A stretch of DNA of 64,000 bases, taken from contig JAUZVC010000004.1 in NCBI GenBank assembly GCA_031844405.1, positions 62,001 through 126,000 on the forward strand. Reading direction: 5' to 3'. Origin of the DNA: Knoellia sp031844405. GTDB lineage: Bacteria; Actinomycetota; Actinomycetes; Actinomycetales; Dermatophilaceae. Of this stretch, positions 34,858 through 44,300 are shown in pieces (positions within the stretch are counted from its first letter, which is position 1; every line of letters begins with the position of its first letter). A model generated the notes under the pieces. The model was given only the letters and a program-made list of their open reading frames with translations. It had not been told where the DNA came from and made no database searches. Both the position numbers and the translations under genes were made by a program.

Positions 34858-35669
34858 CCGACGGCGCCCTCATCTCCCTGCGGTCGGCCTCCTTCGGCTA
34901 CGCCGACCGCAAGGTGGTGGACGGCGTCTCGCTCGAGCAGGGAGCCGGCGAGGTCATCGCGCTCCTCGGCCCGAACGGCTCGGGCAAGACGACGCTCGTC
35001 AAGGGCCTGCTCGGCCTCTCCGAGCACCTCGGTGGCGAGGTGACCCTCTTCGGGACACCGCTCGACCGGTTCCGGGAGCGTCCGCGCATCGGCTACGTCC
35101 CGCAGCGGCACTCGCTCTCGACGTCGGTGCGCGCGACCGTGCGCGAGGTCGTCGAGATCGGCCGGCTGCCGCTGCGCCCCTGGTGGCGTCCGTCCGGCGC
35201 GGAGGACGCCCGGCTCGTCGACGAGGCCCTCGACGCCGTCGGCCTGCGCGACCGCGAGCGCGAGGACGTCGCCGCCCTGAGCGGCGGCCAGCAGCGCCGT
35301 GTCCTCATCGCCAGGGCACTCGTCGCCCGGCCGGAGGTGCTCGTCATGGACGAGCCCACCGCAGGAGTGGACATCGACAACCAGCGGGTGCTCGCGGAGG
35401 TGCTCGGCCGGCTCGCCGCGCGCGGCACCTCGATGCTCGTCGTCACCCACGAGCTCGCCGCGCTGCGCGACGTCGTCACCCGCATCGTCTGCATGGACGG
35501 CGGGCACGTCGACTTCGACGGCAGCCCCGGCGCCTACGCCCGGGGGCACCGCGGCCACGAGCTCGGCGACGGCCACCACCACCACGAGTCGCCGTCCCAC
35601 GACCACCCCGCCCCGGGCATCGGGGCGATCCTCACCGACCCGCTGCCACCGAGGGAGGTCCAGCCGTGA
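34854..35669 (+). CDS. znuC: zinc ABC transporter ATP-binding protein
   Basis: ATPase of the zinc importer, 271 residues. Walker A is GPNGSGKTT, the signature is ALSGGQQRR, Walker B is VLVMDEPTAGVD and the switch histidine lies in VVTHELAA. The C-terminus is histidine-rich (GDGHHHHESPSHDH), a likely zinc-binding tail in the cytosol. It overlaps znuA by four bases and znuB by four bases, so the three are translationally coupled. Confidence 0.93.
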   Translation: MTDGALISLRSASFGYADRKVVDGVSLEQGAGEVIALLGPNGSGKTTLVKGLLGLSEHLGGEVTLFGTPLDRFRERPRIGYVPQRHSLSTSVRATVREVVEIGRLPLRPWWRPSGAEDARLVDEALDAVGLRDREREDVAALSGGQQRRVLIARALVARPEVLVMDEPTAGVDIDNQRVLAEVLGRLAARGTSMLVVTHELAALRDVVTRIVCMDGGHVDFDGSPGAYARGHRGHELGDGHHHHESPSHDHPAPGIGAILTDPLPPREVQP

Positions 35670-36685
35670 GCGACCTGCTCGCCCTCGACTTCATGCGCCA
35701 GGCGCTCGTCGCCGCAGTCCTCGTCGGGCTCGCCGCGCCCCTCGTCGGCGCCTTCCTCGTCCAGCGCCGGATGTCGCTCATCGGCGACGGCATCGGGCAC
35801 GTGGCCCTCGCCGGTGTCGCCGTCGGCATCCTCACGGGCTCGATGCCGGTCCTCACCGCCCTCGTCGCCGCGGTCGCCGCGGCCGTCGGGGTGGAGCTCA
35901 TCCGGGCCGCCGGCCGCACGAGCGGTGACATCGCGCTCGCCGTGATGTTCTACGGCGGCATCGCGCTCGGTGTCGTCCTCATCTCGAAGTCGAGCGCGAC
36001 CTCACCCGCCAACCTCACCGGCTACCTCTTCGGCGCCATCCTCACGACGAGCACGAGCGACATCGTCGTCTTCGCCGCGCTCGCCGTCGTCGTCGTCACG
36101 GTGACGTGGGTGCTGCGGCAGCGCTTCTTCGCGGTCGCCAACGACGAGGAGTTCGCCCGCGCCGTCGGCCTGCCCGTCATGGGCTACAACATCGCGCTGT
36201 CGGTACTCACGGCCGTGACCGTCGTCGTCTCGATGCGGGTCGTCGGGCTCCTGCTCATCACCGCGCTCATGATCATCCCCAACGCGACGGCCCAGCTCGT
36301 CTCGCGCAGCTTCCGCAGCAGCCTGCTGTGGGCGTCGCTGCTCGGGGTGCTCGCGAGCGTCGGCGGGGTCGTCACCTCGTTCTATGCCGAGACCCCGTCC
36401 GGCGGGACGATCGTGCTGCTCGCCATCGGGGCGTTCCTCGTCGTGAGCGTCGTCTCCGGGGCCGTGGCCCGGGCCCGGCGGGCCGCGCACGAGCGGGCCG
36501 AGCGGCACGACCACGAGCACGGACCCGCGTGCGGTCACCCGGCGATCCCGCACGACGACCACGTCGACTACCTCCACGACGGACACCGGCACGCGCCCCA
36601 CCGCGACCACTACGACGAGCACGAGCCCCACGGCCGGCACGACGAGCACGACCCACACGACGAGCACGAGGAGGTCGCGCGATGA
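35666..36685 (+). CDS. znuB: zinc ABC transporter permease with His-rich tail
   Basis: Membrane channel of the zinc importer (ABC-3 family), 339 residues with about eight helices; RRMSLIGDGIGHVALAGVA and GLLLITALMIIPNATAQL are family landmarks. GTG 35666 overlaps the znuC stop and has GGGAGG upstream. The last 70 residues are hydrophilic and hold about 18 histidines with many Asp and Glu, far longer than usual, and should sit in the cytosol as a zinc buffer or sensor tail. Its stop overlaps the zur start. Confidence 0.92.
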   Translation: MSDLLALDFMRQALVAAVLVGLAAPLVGAFLVQRRMSLIGDGIGHVALAGVAVGILTGSMPVLTALVAAVAAAVGVELIRAAGRTSGDIALAVMFYGGIALGVVLISKSSATSPANLTGYLFGAILTTSTSDIVVFAALAVVVVTVTWVLRQRFFAVANDEEFARAVGLPVMGYNIALSVLTAVTVVVSMRVVGLLLITALMIIPNATAQLVSRSFRSSLLWASLLGVLASVGGVVTSFYAETPSGGTIVLLAIGAFLVVSVVSGAVARARRAAHERAERHDHEHGPACGHPAIPHDDHVDYLHDGHRHAPHRDHYDEHEPHGRHDEHDPHDEHEEVAR

Positions 36686-37098
36686 GCCCCGCGCACACCG
36701 AGACCACGTCCGGGACCGCTGCACGCCGGCCGACGCGGCAGCGGGCGGCCCTGGCCGACCTCATGTCGACGACGACCGAGTTCCTCTCGGCCCAGGACCT
36801 CCACGCGCGGCTCCAGGAGCGCGGCGAGTCGGTCGGGCTCGCGACGGTCTACCGCAACCTCCAGGCCATGGCGGCCGACGGCGACGTCGACGTCCTGCGC
36901 ACCGACGACGGCGAGAGCGTCTACCGCTCGTGCGGCACCGACGCACACCACCACCACCTCGTGTGCCGCGAGTGCGGCCGCACCGTCGAGGTCGAGGGAC
37001 CGGCGGTCGAGAAGTGGGCGACCGAGGTCGCTCGCCAGAACGGGTTCAGCGACGTCACCCACACCATCGAGCTGTTCGGGACCTGCACCTCCCACTGA
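36682..37098 (+). CDS. zur: Fur-family zinc uptake regulator
   Basis: A 138-residue repressor that binds the znu operator when zinc is plentiful. It has the winged helix (TRQRAALADLMSTTTEFLSA, SVGLATVYRNLQAMA), the HHHH regulatory-metal patch, and structural zinc cysteines in CRECG and the final GTCTSH. It is the last gene of the znu operon, overlapping znuB by four bases, so it controls its own synthesis. Assignment to Zur rather than Fur rests on this context. Confidence 0.92.
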   Translation: MSPAHTETTSGTAARRPTRQRAALADLMSTTTEFLSAQDLHARLQERGESVGLATVYRNLQAMAADGDVDVLRTDDGESVYRSCGTDAHHHHLVCRECGRTVEVEGPAVEKWATEVARQNGFSDVTHTIELFGTCTSH

Positions 37099-37124
37099 CG
37101 CACACCCCACTGGGCGCTGGGCAG

Positions 37125-37185
37125 GTCGAGGTAGCACGACCTGCCGATCCCGAGCTGGCGTCGCGGCGTGTCGTGCTACCTCGAC
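37125..37185. repeat. 16-bp inverted repeat with 29-nt loop between convergent zur and uppS
   Basis: Arms GTCGAGGTAGCACGAC (37125-37140) and its complement (37170-37185) are perfect. A competing smaller hairpin, GCAGGTCG/CGACCTGC, sits in the left arm (37121-37144). The right arm contains the uppS stop codon (TAG), so the repeat defines the end of that protein. Confidence 0.8.
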
Positions 37186-37988
37186 TCGGTCGGGTCCGCG
37201 TCCGCTGTCGCAGCGCCCGGTGCGGCCGCGTCGACGGCGCCGCCGTAGCGACGGTCGCGGTCGGCGTAGATCTCGATCGCCCGCCACAGGTCGCGGCGGT
37301 CGAAGTCGGGCCAGAGCGTGTCGAGGAAGACCATCTCGGCGTAGGCGCTCTGCCACAGCAGGAAGTTGCTCGTCCGCTGCTCCCCCGAGCTCCGGACGAA
37401 GAGGTCGACGTCGGGCATGTCGGGCTCGGGCAGGTAGCGCGCGAGCGCCTTCTCGTCGACGTTCCTCGGCTTGAGCCGTCCCGTCGCGACGTCCTCTGCC
37501 AGAGCCCGGGCGGCGTCGCCGAGCTCGGCCCGCCCGCCGTAGTTGACGCAGAAGTAGAGGGTGAGACCGGTGTTGTGCCGGGTGAGCTCCTGGGCGACCT
37601 CGAGCTCCTTGATGACCGAGCTCCACAGCCGCGGGCGCCGACCGACCCAGCGCATCCGCACGCCCCACTCGTGGAGCTGGTCGCGGCGGCGGCGGATGAC
37701 GTCGCGGTTGAAGCCCATGAGGAAGCGGACCTCCTCGGGCGAGCGCCGCCAGTTCTCCGTCGAGAACGCATAGGCCGACAGGTGCGTCACGTCCGCCTCG
37801 ATCGCGCCGGCGACGACGTCGAGCAGCGCGCCCTCGCCCGCCTCGTGCCCCTTGGTGCGCGGCAGCCCGCGCTGGTTGGCCCAGCGGCCGTTGCCGTCCA
37901 TGACGATGGCGACGTGACCGGGAACCTGCTGCGCCGGGAGGGACGGGGGCTGGGCGCCGCTCGGGTGCGGGAAGGGGCGGCTCGTCAC
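37176..37988 (-). CDS. uppS: isoprenyl transferase (undecaprenyl diphosphate synthase family)
   Basis: Cis-prenyltransferase of 270 residues that builds the polyprenyl carrier for cell wall synthesis. The catalytic Asp31 is in VAIVMDGNGRWA; SAYAFSTENWRR and DLFVRSSGEQRTSNFLLWQ are diagnostic. Chain length (deca- or undecaprenyl, or a short starter) cannot be told from sequence; actinobacteria often have two homologues. GTG 37988 overlaps the recO stop (GTGA). Confidence 0.94.
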   Translation of the reverse strand: MTSRPFPHPSGAQPPSLPAQQVPGHVAIVMDGNGRWANQRGLPRTKGHEAGEGALLDVVAGAIEADVTHLSAYAFSTENWRRSPEEVRFLMGFNRDVIRRRRDQLHEWGVRMRWVGRRPRLWSSVIKELEVAQELTRHNTGLTLYFCVNYGGRAELGDAARALAEDVATGRLKPRNVDEKALARYLPEPDMPDVDLFVRSSGEQRTSNFLLWQSAYAEMVFLDTLWPDFDRRDLWRAIEIYADRDRRYGGAVDAAAPGAATADADPTESR

Positions 37989-38710
37989 CGCTCCACCATA
38001 CGGAGCGAGCGCACCCCGCGTTCGAGGTGCCACTGCAGGAACGCCGTCGTCAGACCACTGCCCTCACGTCGGTGCCGCACGTCGGATGAGTCGGCGATCA
38101 TCCAGTCGCCGGCGAGGAGCGCCGCGAGCAACCGGAGCGTCTCCGGCGCGGGGGCACTCGAGCCGGGCGGACGGCATACGGAGCAGACGGCGCCACCGGA
38201 GACGACGTGGAACGCGCGGTGCGGACCCTCGGCGCCGCACTTGGCGCAGTCGTGGAAGCTCGGCGCCCAGCCCGCGACCGCGAGCGCGCGCAGGAGGTAG
38301 GCGTCGAGGACGAGGTTGGGGTCGTGCTCCTTGCCGGCGAGCGAGCGCATCGCACCCGTCACCAACAGGTACTGCTGGAGCGCCGGCTCGCGCTCCTCGG
38401 TGAGGCGGTCGCACGTCTCGAGGACGGCGTTGGCCGCGGTCCACGCGTCGTAGTCGCGGGCGCAGACGTCGCCCCACGACTCGAGCGTCTCGGCCTGCGT
38501 CACGGTGTCGAGGTTGCGCCCCTCGTAGCACTGGAGGTCGACGAGCATCCCCGGTTCGAGCCGGGCGCCGAAGCGCGACTTGGTGCGGCGAACGCCCTTG
38601 CCGACGGTGCGGACCTTGCCGAGGCTGCGCGTGAGGACCGTGATGATGCGGTCCGCCTCACCCAGCTTGTGGGTGCGCAGGACGATCCCCTGGTCACGGT
38701 AGAGCGGCAC
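37985..38710 (-). CDS. recO: DNA repair protein
   Basis: Recombination mediator of the RecFOR pathway, loading RecA on gapped DNA. The 241-residue product starts YRDQGIVLRTHKLGEADRI, the OB-fold entry, and carries a zinc finger with CAKCG and CSVC. GTG 38710 is used, with GGGAG ten bases upstream. It overlaps uppS by four bases, a conserved recO-uppS pair. Confidence 0.93.
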   Translation of the reverse strand: MPLYRDQGIVLRTHKLGEADRIITVLTRSLGKVRTVGKGVRRTKSRFGARLEPGMLVDLQCYEGRNLDTVTQAETLESWGDVCARDYDAWTAANAVLETCDRLTEEREPALQQYLLVTGAMRSLAGKEHDPNLVLDAYLLRALAVAGWAPSFHDCAKCGAEGPHRAFHVVSGGAVCSVCRPPGSSAPAPETLRLLAALLAGDWMIADSSDVRHRREGSGLTTAFLQWHLERGVRSLRMVER

Positions 38711-38766
38711 GCCCCATTGTCTCCCGAGCCTCCGACAATCCCCGTATGCCGTGCCGCCCCAGGACC

Positions 38767-38772
38767 TACGGT
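38767..38772 (+). promoter_or_regulatory. -10 element of leaderless hypothetical gene
   Basis: TACGGT six bases before ATG 38779, with no ribosome site. Confidence 0.5.
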
Positions 38773-38778
38773 GTCGCC

Positions 38779-39450
38779 ATGAGCGACCGCGCGCCCTTCT
38801 TCGAGCCGCCACGTCCTCCGGTCGACGAGCCCGGGGAGCCCGGGCGGTTCGTCAACCACCCGTGGATGCCGCCGATCAACGTCGTGCCGGCGGTCGTCGC
38901 GCTGAACCTCGACGTCGTGGAGACCGACCTCGTCGTGATGCGGGTGGCGGAAATCCGGGTCTTCGACCGCGGGATGCTCGTCGAGACCGAGGCGTGGGTC
39001 CACCCCGAGTCGGCTGCGCGTGCGTACGGCGCCTACGGCATGTCCGAGGAGCCCCGGGTCGGCCTGCTCCTCGAGGACGGCACCAAGCTGGGCGCGGGCG
39101 AGCCCGGCACGTCGCCCGGCCTGCCACCGGATGCGCCGAGCACCCTGACCGAGCCGATGTTCGTCCAGCACGGCGGCGCCTCCGGTGAGCTGCGGGTCGG
39201 CCAGTCGTGGTGGATCTCACCGATGCCCGACGGTGACGCCGAGGTCGTCCTCGCCTGGGAGGCGCTGGGGATTCCGGAGACCTACGCGACGCTCGACCTC
39301 GCCGTCGTGCGCGAGGCCGCGTCGCGGGCGCGTGAGCTCTGGCCCCTGCCCGACGCCGGCGACGAGGAGTTCGGCTGGTTCGCCTACGCACCCGGTGGCG
39401 GCACGGCATACCCCTCTTCGGGCACTCCCGCCACCGGAGGTGAGGGGTAG
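38779..39450 (+). CDS. conserved hypothetical protein
   Basis: A 223-residue soluble protein without signal peptide or membrane segment; not recognised. The sequence is acidic and proline-rich, with a beta-rich core (LDVVETDLVVMRVAEIRVFD, GELRVGQSWWISPMPDGDA, EVVLAWEALGI) and conserved-looking tryptophans in WWIS and FGWFAY. It is divergent from recO, 68 bases away. A leaderless start is suggested by TACGGT six bases before the ATG. I cannot propose a function. Confidence 0.7.
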   Translation: MSDRAPFFEPPRPPVDEPGEPGRFVNHPWMPPINVVPAVVALNLDVVETDLVVMRVAEIRVFDRGMLVETEAWVHPESAARAYGAYGMSEEPRVGLLLEDGTKLGAGEPGTSPGLPPDAPSTLTEPMFVQHGGASGELRVGQSWWISPMPDGDAEVVLAWEALGIPETYATLDLAVVREAASRARELWPLPDAGDEEFGWFAYAPGGGTAYPSSGTPATGGEG

Positions 39451-39533
39451 CCCTCCCCATGTACGCGTGGCGCTCCCGCTCCTAGGTTCGGGTCCGGCAG
39501 CAGCCGACCGACACGCGAGCGAGGGGACAGACC

Positions 39534-40553
39534 ATGTGCGATCAGCACCACCAGCCAGGGCCGGACGAGGCGTTCGCGGAGACGCACGACGTGGGGAGGC
39601 GGGCACTCGTGCGAGGCGCCGGTGGGCTCCTGCTCGGCGGCGGCCTCGTCGTCGCGGGTGCCGGCGCCGCGCAGGCGGCCACGTCGCAGAACGGCTGGCC
39701 GGCGAGCAGCAGCCCCAGCGCGATCGGCATCACGGGGCTGACGGTCGCGGGCCACGCCTTCCCGTCGGGGGTGCGCGGAGGGCAGGTCCACACGATCCTC
39801 GGCTACGTCGCCCGCCGCTTCCACAACGAGGTCGAGGCCCTCGTGACTCCCGGCAACTGGGGTTACAACTACCGCGCCATCTCCGGCAGCACGAGCCTGT
39901 CGAACCACGCGTCCGGCACCGCGATCGACGTCAACGCCCCGCGGCACCCGCTCGGTGCGTCGGGAACGTTCAGCGCGACCCAGGTGAGCCGGATCCGCGC
40001 GATCCTCAGCTCCTGCAACGGTGTCGTGCGCTGGGGCGGTGACTACTCCGGGCGCAAGGACGAGATGCACTTCGAGATCAACGTTCGCCCAGGCGACGCG
40101 AGGATCGCGCCACTCGTTGCGAAGATCGGTGGGTCGCCCGCCCCCGCCCCGACCATCTCGTGGTCGACGGTGCGCTCCGGTGCCACCGGCTTCCGGGTGA
40201 CCGTGATCCAGCACCTGCTGCGCGCCCGCGGCCAGTCCCTCACCGTCGACGGCGTCTTCGGGTCGGTGACCGCGAGCAAGGTCAGGGCGTTCCAGTCCTC
40301 GCGTGGCCTCCACGCCGACGGGATCGTCGGTCCGAAGACGTGGGCCGCACTCGTCCTCACCGTGCAGAACGGCTCGACCGGGCGGGCGGTCGTCGCCGCG
40401 CAGAAGGCGCTCAGGGCATGCGGCTACTCACTCACCGCCGACGGCGTCTTCGGCGCAGCCACGCTCTCACGCACCAAGGCGTTCCAGACGAGCCGCGGGC
40501 TCGTCGCCGACGGTGTCATCGGTCCGCGCACCTGGGCCGCGCTGACGATCTGA
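39534..40553 (+). CDS. secreted M15-family D-Ala-D-Ala carboxypeptidase with two peptidoglycan-binding domains
   Basis: A 339-residue exported cell wall hydrolase. The N-terminus has a twin-arginine signal (GRRALVRGAGG and a hydrophobic stretch ending AQAA), so it probably leaves folded through Tat. The M15 domain has zinc ligands His125 and Asp132 (SNHASGTAIDVN), and the late pair Glu177 and His179 (KDEMHFEI). Two PG_binding_1 repeats follow (about 215-270 and 280-339; DGVFGSVT, DGIVGPKTW, DGVFGAAT, DGVIGPRTW). It likely trims peptide stems in the wall. Confidence 0.9.
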   Translation: MCDQHHQPGPDEAFAETHDVGRRALVRGAGGLLLGGGLVVAGAGAAQAATSQNGWPASSSPSAIGITGLTVAGHAFPSGVRGGQVHTILGYVARRFHNEVEALVTPGNWGYNYRAISGSTSLSNHASGTAIDVNAPRHPLGASGTFSATQVSRIRAILSSCNGVVRWGGDYSGRKDEMHFEINVRPGDARIAPLVAKIGGSPAPAPTISWSTVRSGATGFRVTVIQHLLRARGQSLTVDGVFGSVTASKVRAFQSSRGLHADGIVGPKTWAALVLTVQNGSTGRAVVAAQKALRACGYSLTADGVFGAATLSRTKAFQTSRGLVADGVIGPRTWAALTI

Positions 40554-40570
40554 CGCCACACCCTTGCCGA

Positions 40571-40607
40571 CGAGACTAGAACACGTGTTCGATCTGCGCT
40601 AGTCTCG
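40571..40607 (+). promoter_or_regulatory. LexA (SOS) box and leaderless promoter of alkB
   Basis: GAACACGTGTTC at 40579-40590 matches the actinobacterial SOS core GAAC-N4-GTTC. Just downstream TAGTCT (40600-40605) is a -10 element seven bases before the ATG. An outer 9-bp inverted repeat CGAGACTAG/CTAGTCTCG (40571-40579 and 40599-40607) encloses the box. Confidence 0.85.
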
Positions 40608-40612
40608 ATGGC

Positions 40613-41236
40613 ATGGACGCGGTCCTGCAGCACTCGCTCTTCGACACCGGGGACTCCATCGAGCTCGGCCCGGTGGCGCCGACGCGCACCGTGCTCGACC
40701 GCGGCGCCTGGGTGGACTACCAGCCGGCGTGGCTGGCCGGCGCCGACCTGCTCTTCGACGCCCTCCACCACGACGTCCCGTGGAAGGCCGAGCGACGGGA
40801 GATGTACGAACGCGTCGTCGACGTCCCCCGCCTCCTCAAGTTCTACGAGGAGGGCGAGCCTCTCCCCCACCCCGTCCTCGCGCAGGCGCGAGATGCGTTG
40901 TCGCACAGGTATGCCGGCGAGCTGGGTGAGCCCTTCGTCTCCGCCGGCATGTGCCTCTACCGCGACGGCCGCGACTCGGTCGCGTGGCATGGCGACCGGA
41001 TCGGCCGGGCCCGCGACATGGACACGATGGTCGCGATCCTCTCGGTCGGCTCGGCCCGCTCACTCATGCTCCGGCCCCGCGGTGGCGGTGCCTCGATCGG
41101 CTTCTCACTCGGGCACGGCGACCTCGTCGTCATGGGCGGCTCGTGCCAGCGCACGTGGGACCACGCGATCCCCAAGACGAGCAAGCCCGTCGGGCCCCGG
41201 GTCTCGATCCAGTTCAGGCCCCGCGGCATCCGCTGA
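40613..41236 (+). CDS. alkB: AlkB-family alpha-ketoglutarate-dependent DNA dealkylase
   Basis: Fe(II)/2-oxoglutarate dioxygenase of 207 residues that removes alkyl groups from damaged DNA bases. The iron ligands are His126 and Asp128 (WHGD) and His184 (WDHAIPK); the 2-oxoglutarate arginine lies in RVSIQFRPR (Arg196 and Arg202). The promoter carries a LexA box and the ATG follows a -10 element by seven bases, so the gene should be induced by DNA damage as a leaderless message. Confidence 0.92.
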   Translation: MDAVLQHSLFDTGDSIELGPVAPTRTVLDRGAWVDYQPAWLAGADLLFDALHHDVPWKAERREMYERVVDVPRLLKFYEEGEPLPHPVLAQARDALSHRYAGELGEPFVSAGMCLYRDGRDSVAWHGDRIGRARDMDTMVAILSVGSARSLMLRPRGGGASIGFSLGHGDLVVMGGSCQRTWDHAIPKTSKPVGPRVSIQFRPRGIR

Positions 41237-41378
41237 CCCTCGGTCCGGGGACCCCGGATCCGCTCGACGAGCGCGCCGCTCCGGGTCGTGCCATCCTCGT
41301 CATGTGAACAAGTCACGTTTGCTCAACGTTGGCCGCAAGATTGTTCCTACGTCATCGGGGTCGGGTGGGATCGGGGCC

Positions 41379-44300
41379 ATGTCCTCCCTTCCACGCCCTC
41401 GTGCGCGCACCGTCCTCGTCGCCTCCCTCGCCGTGCTGCCCCTCGTCCTCTCGGCACCGACCGCGAGCGCCAGTCCGGGCGACCCGGGGGCCGACGGGCT
41501 GGCGCCGGTGACCTCCGCCGTCGACCCCGGCGCCGGACGGGTGCCCGCCGGTTCGTCCGACACGACCGAGCCGCGGGTCCTCGCGCCCTCGGCGGTGCAG
41601 ACGGACGGCCGGCTGTGGCTGCGGGACGTGACCCGCCCGGTCGCACCGGCAGTGAGCCTGCGCTCCTTCGAGTGGCTCGACGCCGGCGGCTTCATGCGCG
41701 GCGACCTGCTCGAGGTCGACCTCGCTGCGGGGTCGGTCAAGCCCGACTACATCAACAACGGGACCGTGGCGTCGACGAGCCCCCTCACCGAGCAGGCGGA
41801 CCCACGACGCGTCGTCGCCGCGGTCAACGGCGACTACTTCGACATCAACAACTCGGGCGCTCCCCAGGGCGGGGCCAAGAGGCTCGACGGCACCGTCGTC
41901 AAGGGACCCAACCCGGGACACAACCTCGCCGTCGGTGTCGGCGCCGACAACATCGGCCGGATCACGTCGATGTTCCTCGAGGGCACGGTCACCCTTCCGA
42001 GCGGACCGGTCAAGCTCGACGGGCTCAACCAGTTCGCCATCCCCGCCGGCGGCATCACCGCGTTCACCTCGCAGTGGGGTGCCTACACCCGCACCCGCGT
42101 CACGGGCGGAGCCACGGCCGTGCGCGAGGTCCTCACCCGCGACGGCGTCGTGGAGTCTGTGGCGACGACGGCCGGCCAGGGTCAGCTCGCCGACGGACAG
42201 GTCGCGATCGTCGGTCGCGGCGAGGGCGCCGAGCGCCTCGCAGCGGTCAAGGTCGGCGACCGCGTCGGCCTCGAGTACGCCCTGCGCAACGACGGGGCCA
42301 ACCTCGCGATGGCGATCTCGGGCAACACGATGCTGCTGCGCGACGGAGCCGTCCTTCCGCAGACCGACAAGGCGATCCACCCGCGGACTGCGGTCGGCTT
42401 CGACGCCGACGGCTCGACGATGTTCCTCCTCACCGTCGACGGCCGGATGGCCGACTCGCGCGGCATGACCTATGCCGAGACCGGCGCCTTCCTCAAGGAG
42501 GTCGGCGCCGACGACGGCATCAACCTCGACGGCGGCGGCTCCTCCACGCTGCTCGCCCGCGAGGCCGGCGAGACCGACCTCGACGTCGAGAACCAGCCCT
42601 CCGACGGCTATCTCCGCTCCGTCCCCGACGGCATCGGCCTCGTCGCCGACGGCGGGTCCGGCGAGGTCCGGGGCCTGAGACTCGTCACGACCTCGGACGA
42701 GGAGAACGAGCAGCTCCGCCGCGTCTTCCCCGGGCTCACCCGGCAGCTGACCGGCCTCGGCCACGACGAGACCTACGCACCGGTCGACGCGCAGCCGGCA
42801 TACCGTGCGACGAACGGCGCGACGGTGAGGTCCACCGGGCTGCTGCGCGCCGCGGCCTCCGGGGCGGTCGTCGCCACCGCGCAGATCGGCGGCGTCAAGG
42901 AGGACCTCGACCTCACGGTGCTGGGTGCGCTGCAGCGGACGAGGCCGAGCGTCGACAAGGTCTCCATCCTCGACCCTGCCCAGCCCGCGACGTTCCGCGT
43001 CGTCGGGGCCGACGCCAACGGCTTCGAGACACCGCTCGAGAGCGGTGACGTCACGCTCGACTACGACCGATCGCTCGTCGAGGTCACCGGCAACGGCGTC
43101 GACTTCACCGTCCGCGCCAAGCAGGGCGTGACCACCGGCGCCCTCGTCGTCACGGCCACGGCGGGCGGCGTGACGACCCACGTGCCGGTCGCCATCGGCT
43201 CGGTGAGCTCGACGCTGGCGAACTTCGACGACGCCGCGGCGTGGCGCTTCACCCAGGCGCGCGCGGCCGGCTCGGTCGAGCCCGCAGCCGGCCGCGAGGA
43301 CGCCACCGGGCTGCGGATGAGCTACGACTTCACGAGGTCCACCGCGACCCGCGTCGGCTACGCCCGTCCGCCGACGCCCATCACGATCACGCAGGGCCAG
43401 CCGCTCGCCCTCGGCGTGTGGGTGCTCGGCGACGGCAAGGGCGCCTGGACCTCGTTCGGCATCAGCGACGGCGAGGGCAAGGCGGCCTCGCTCTACGGGC
43501 CCTACATCACGTGGACCGGCTGGAAGTACATGGAGGTGCCCGTGCCACAGACCCTGCCCGGGCCCATCACGCTCAACTTCGTCGCGACGATCGAGGTCGG
43601 CGCGTCCCGCTCCTACACCGGCTCGGTCGTCTTCGACGACCTCATGGTCAAGACCGCACCGCCCGTCACCGCCCCCAAGGCGCCGCTCGTCCAGGATCCT
43701 GTCGTCCATCAGCACACCGCGCTGAGCACCACCGGTGAGCAGTTCACGTATGCCGTGATGTCGGACGGGCAGTTCACCGCGGACAACCAGTCGCTCGTGC
43801 CGGCCGTCCGCCGCACGATGCGCGAGATCGTCGCGAGCCGCCCTGACTTCGTCGTCATCACCGGCGACCTCGTCGACACCGGTTACCCGGCCGACTTCGC
43901 CCTGGCCAAGAAGGTCATCGACGAGGAGCTCACCGCCAAGGGGCTGCGCTGGTACTACCTGCCCGGCAACCACGAGATCTACGGGCCCGGGTCGACGAGC
44001 AGCTTCAGCGCCGTCTTCGGCGAGACCCACCACAGCTTCGTGCACAAGGGCACGCGGTTCGTCCTCCTCGACTCCTCCACCGGCACCCTGCGCGGGGGCG
44101 GGTTCGACCAGTGGCAGATGCTCCGCACTGCGCTCGACGACGCGGAGGCGAACGACTCCGTCCACGGTGTCGTCGTCGGGTGGCACCACCCACCGCGCGA
44201 CCCCAGCCCGGTCAAGGGCTCGCAGATGACCGACCGGGTCGAGGCCGAGACGGTCGAGCACTGGCTCTCCGACTTCAGGATGTCGACCGGCAAGGGCGCG

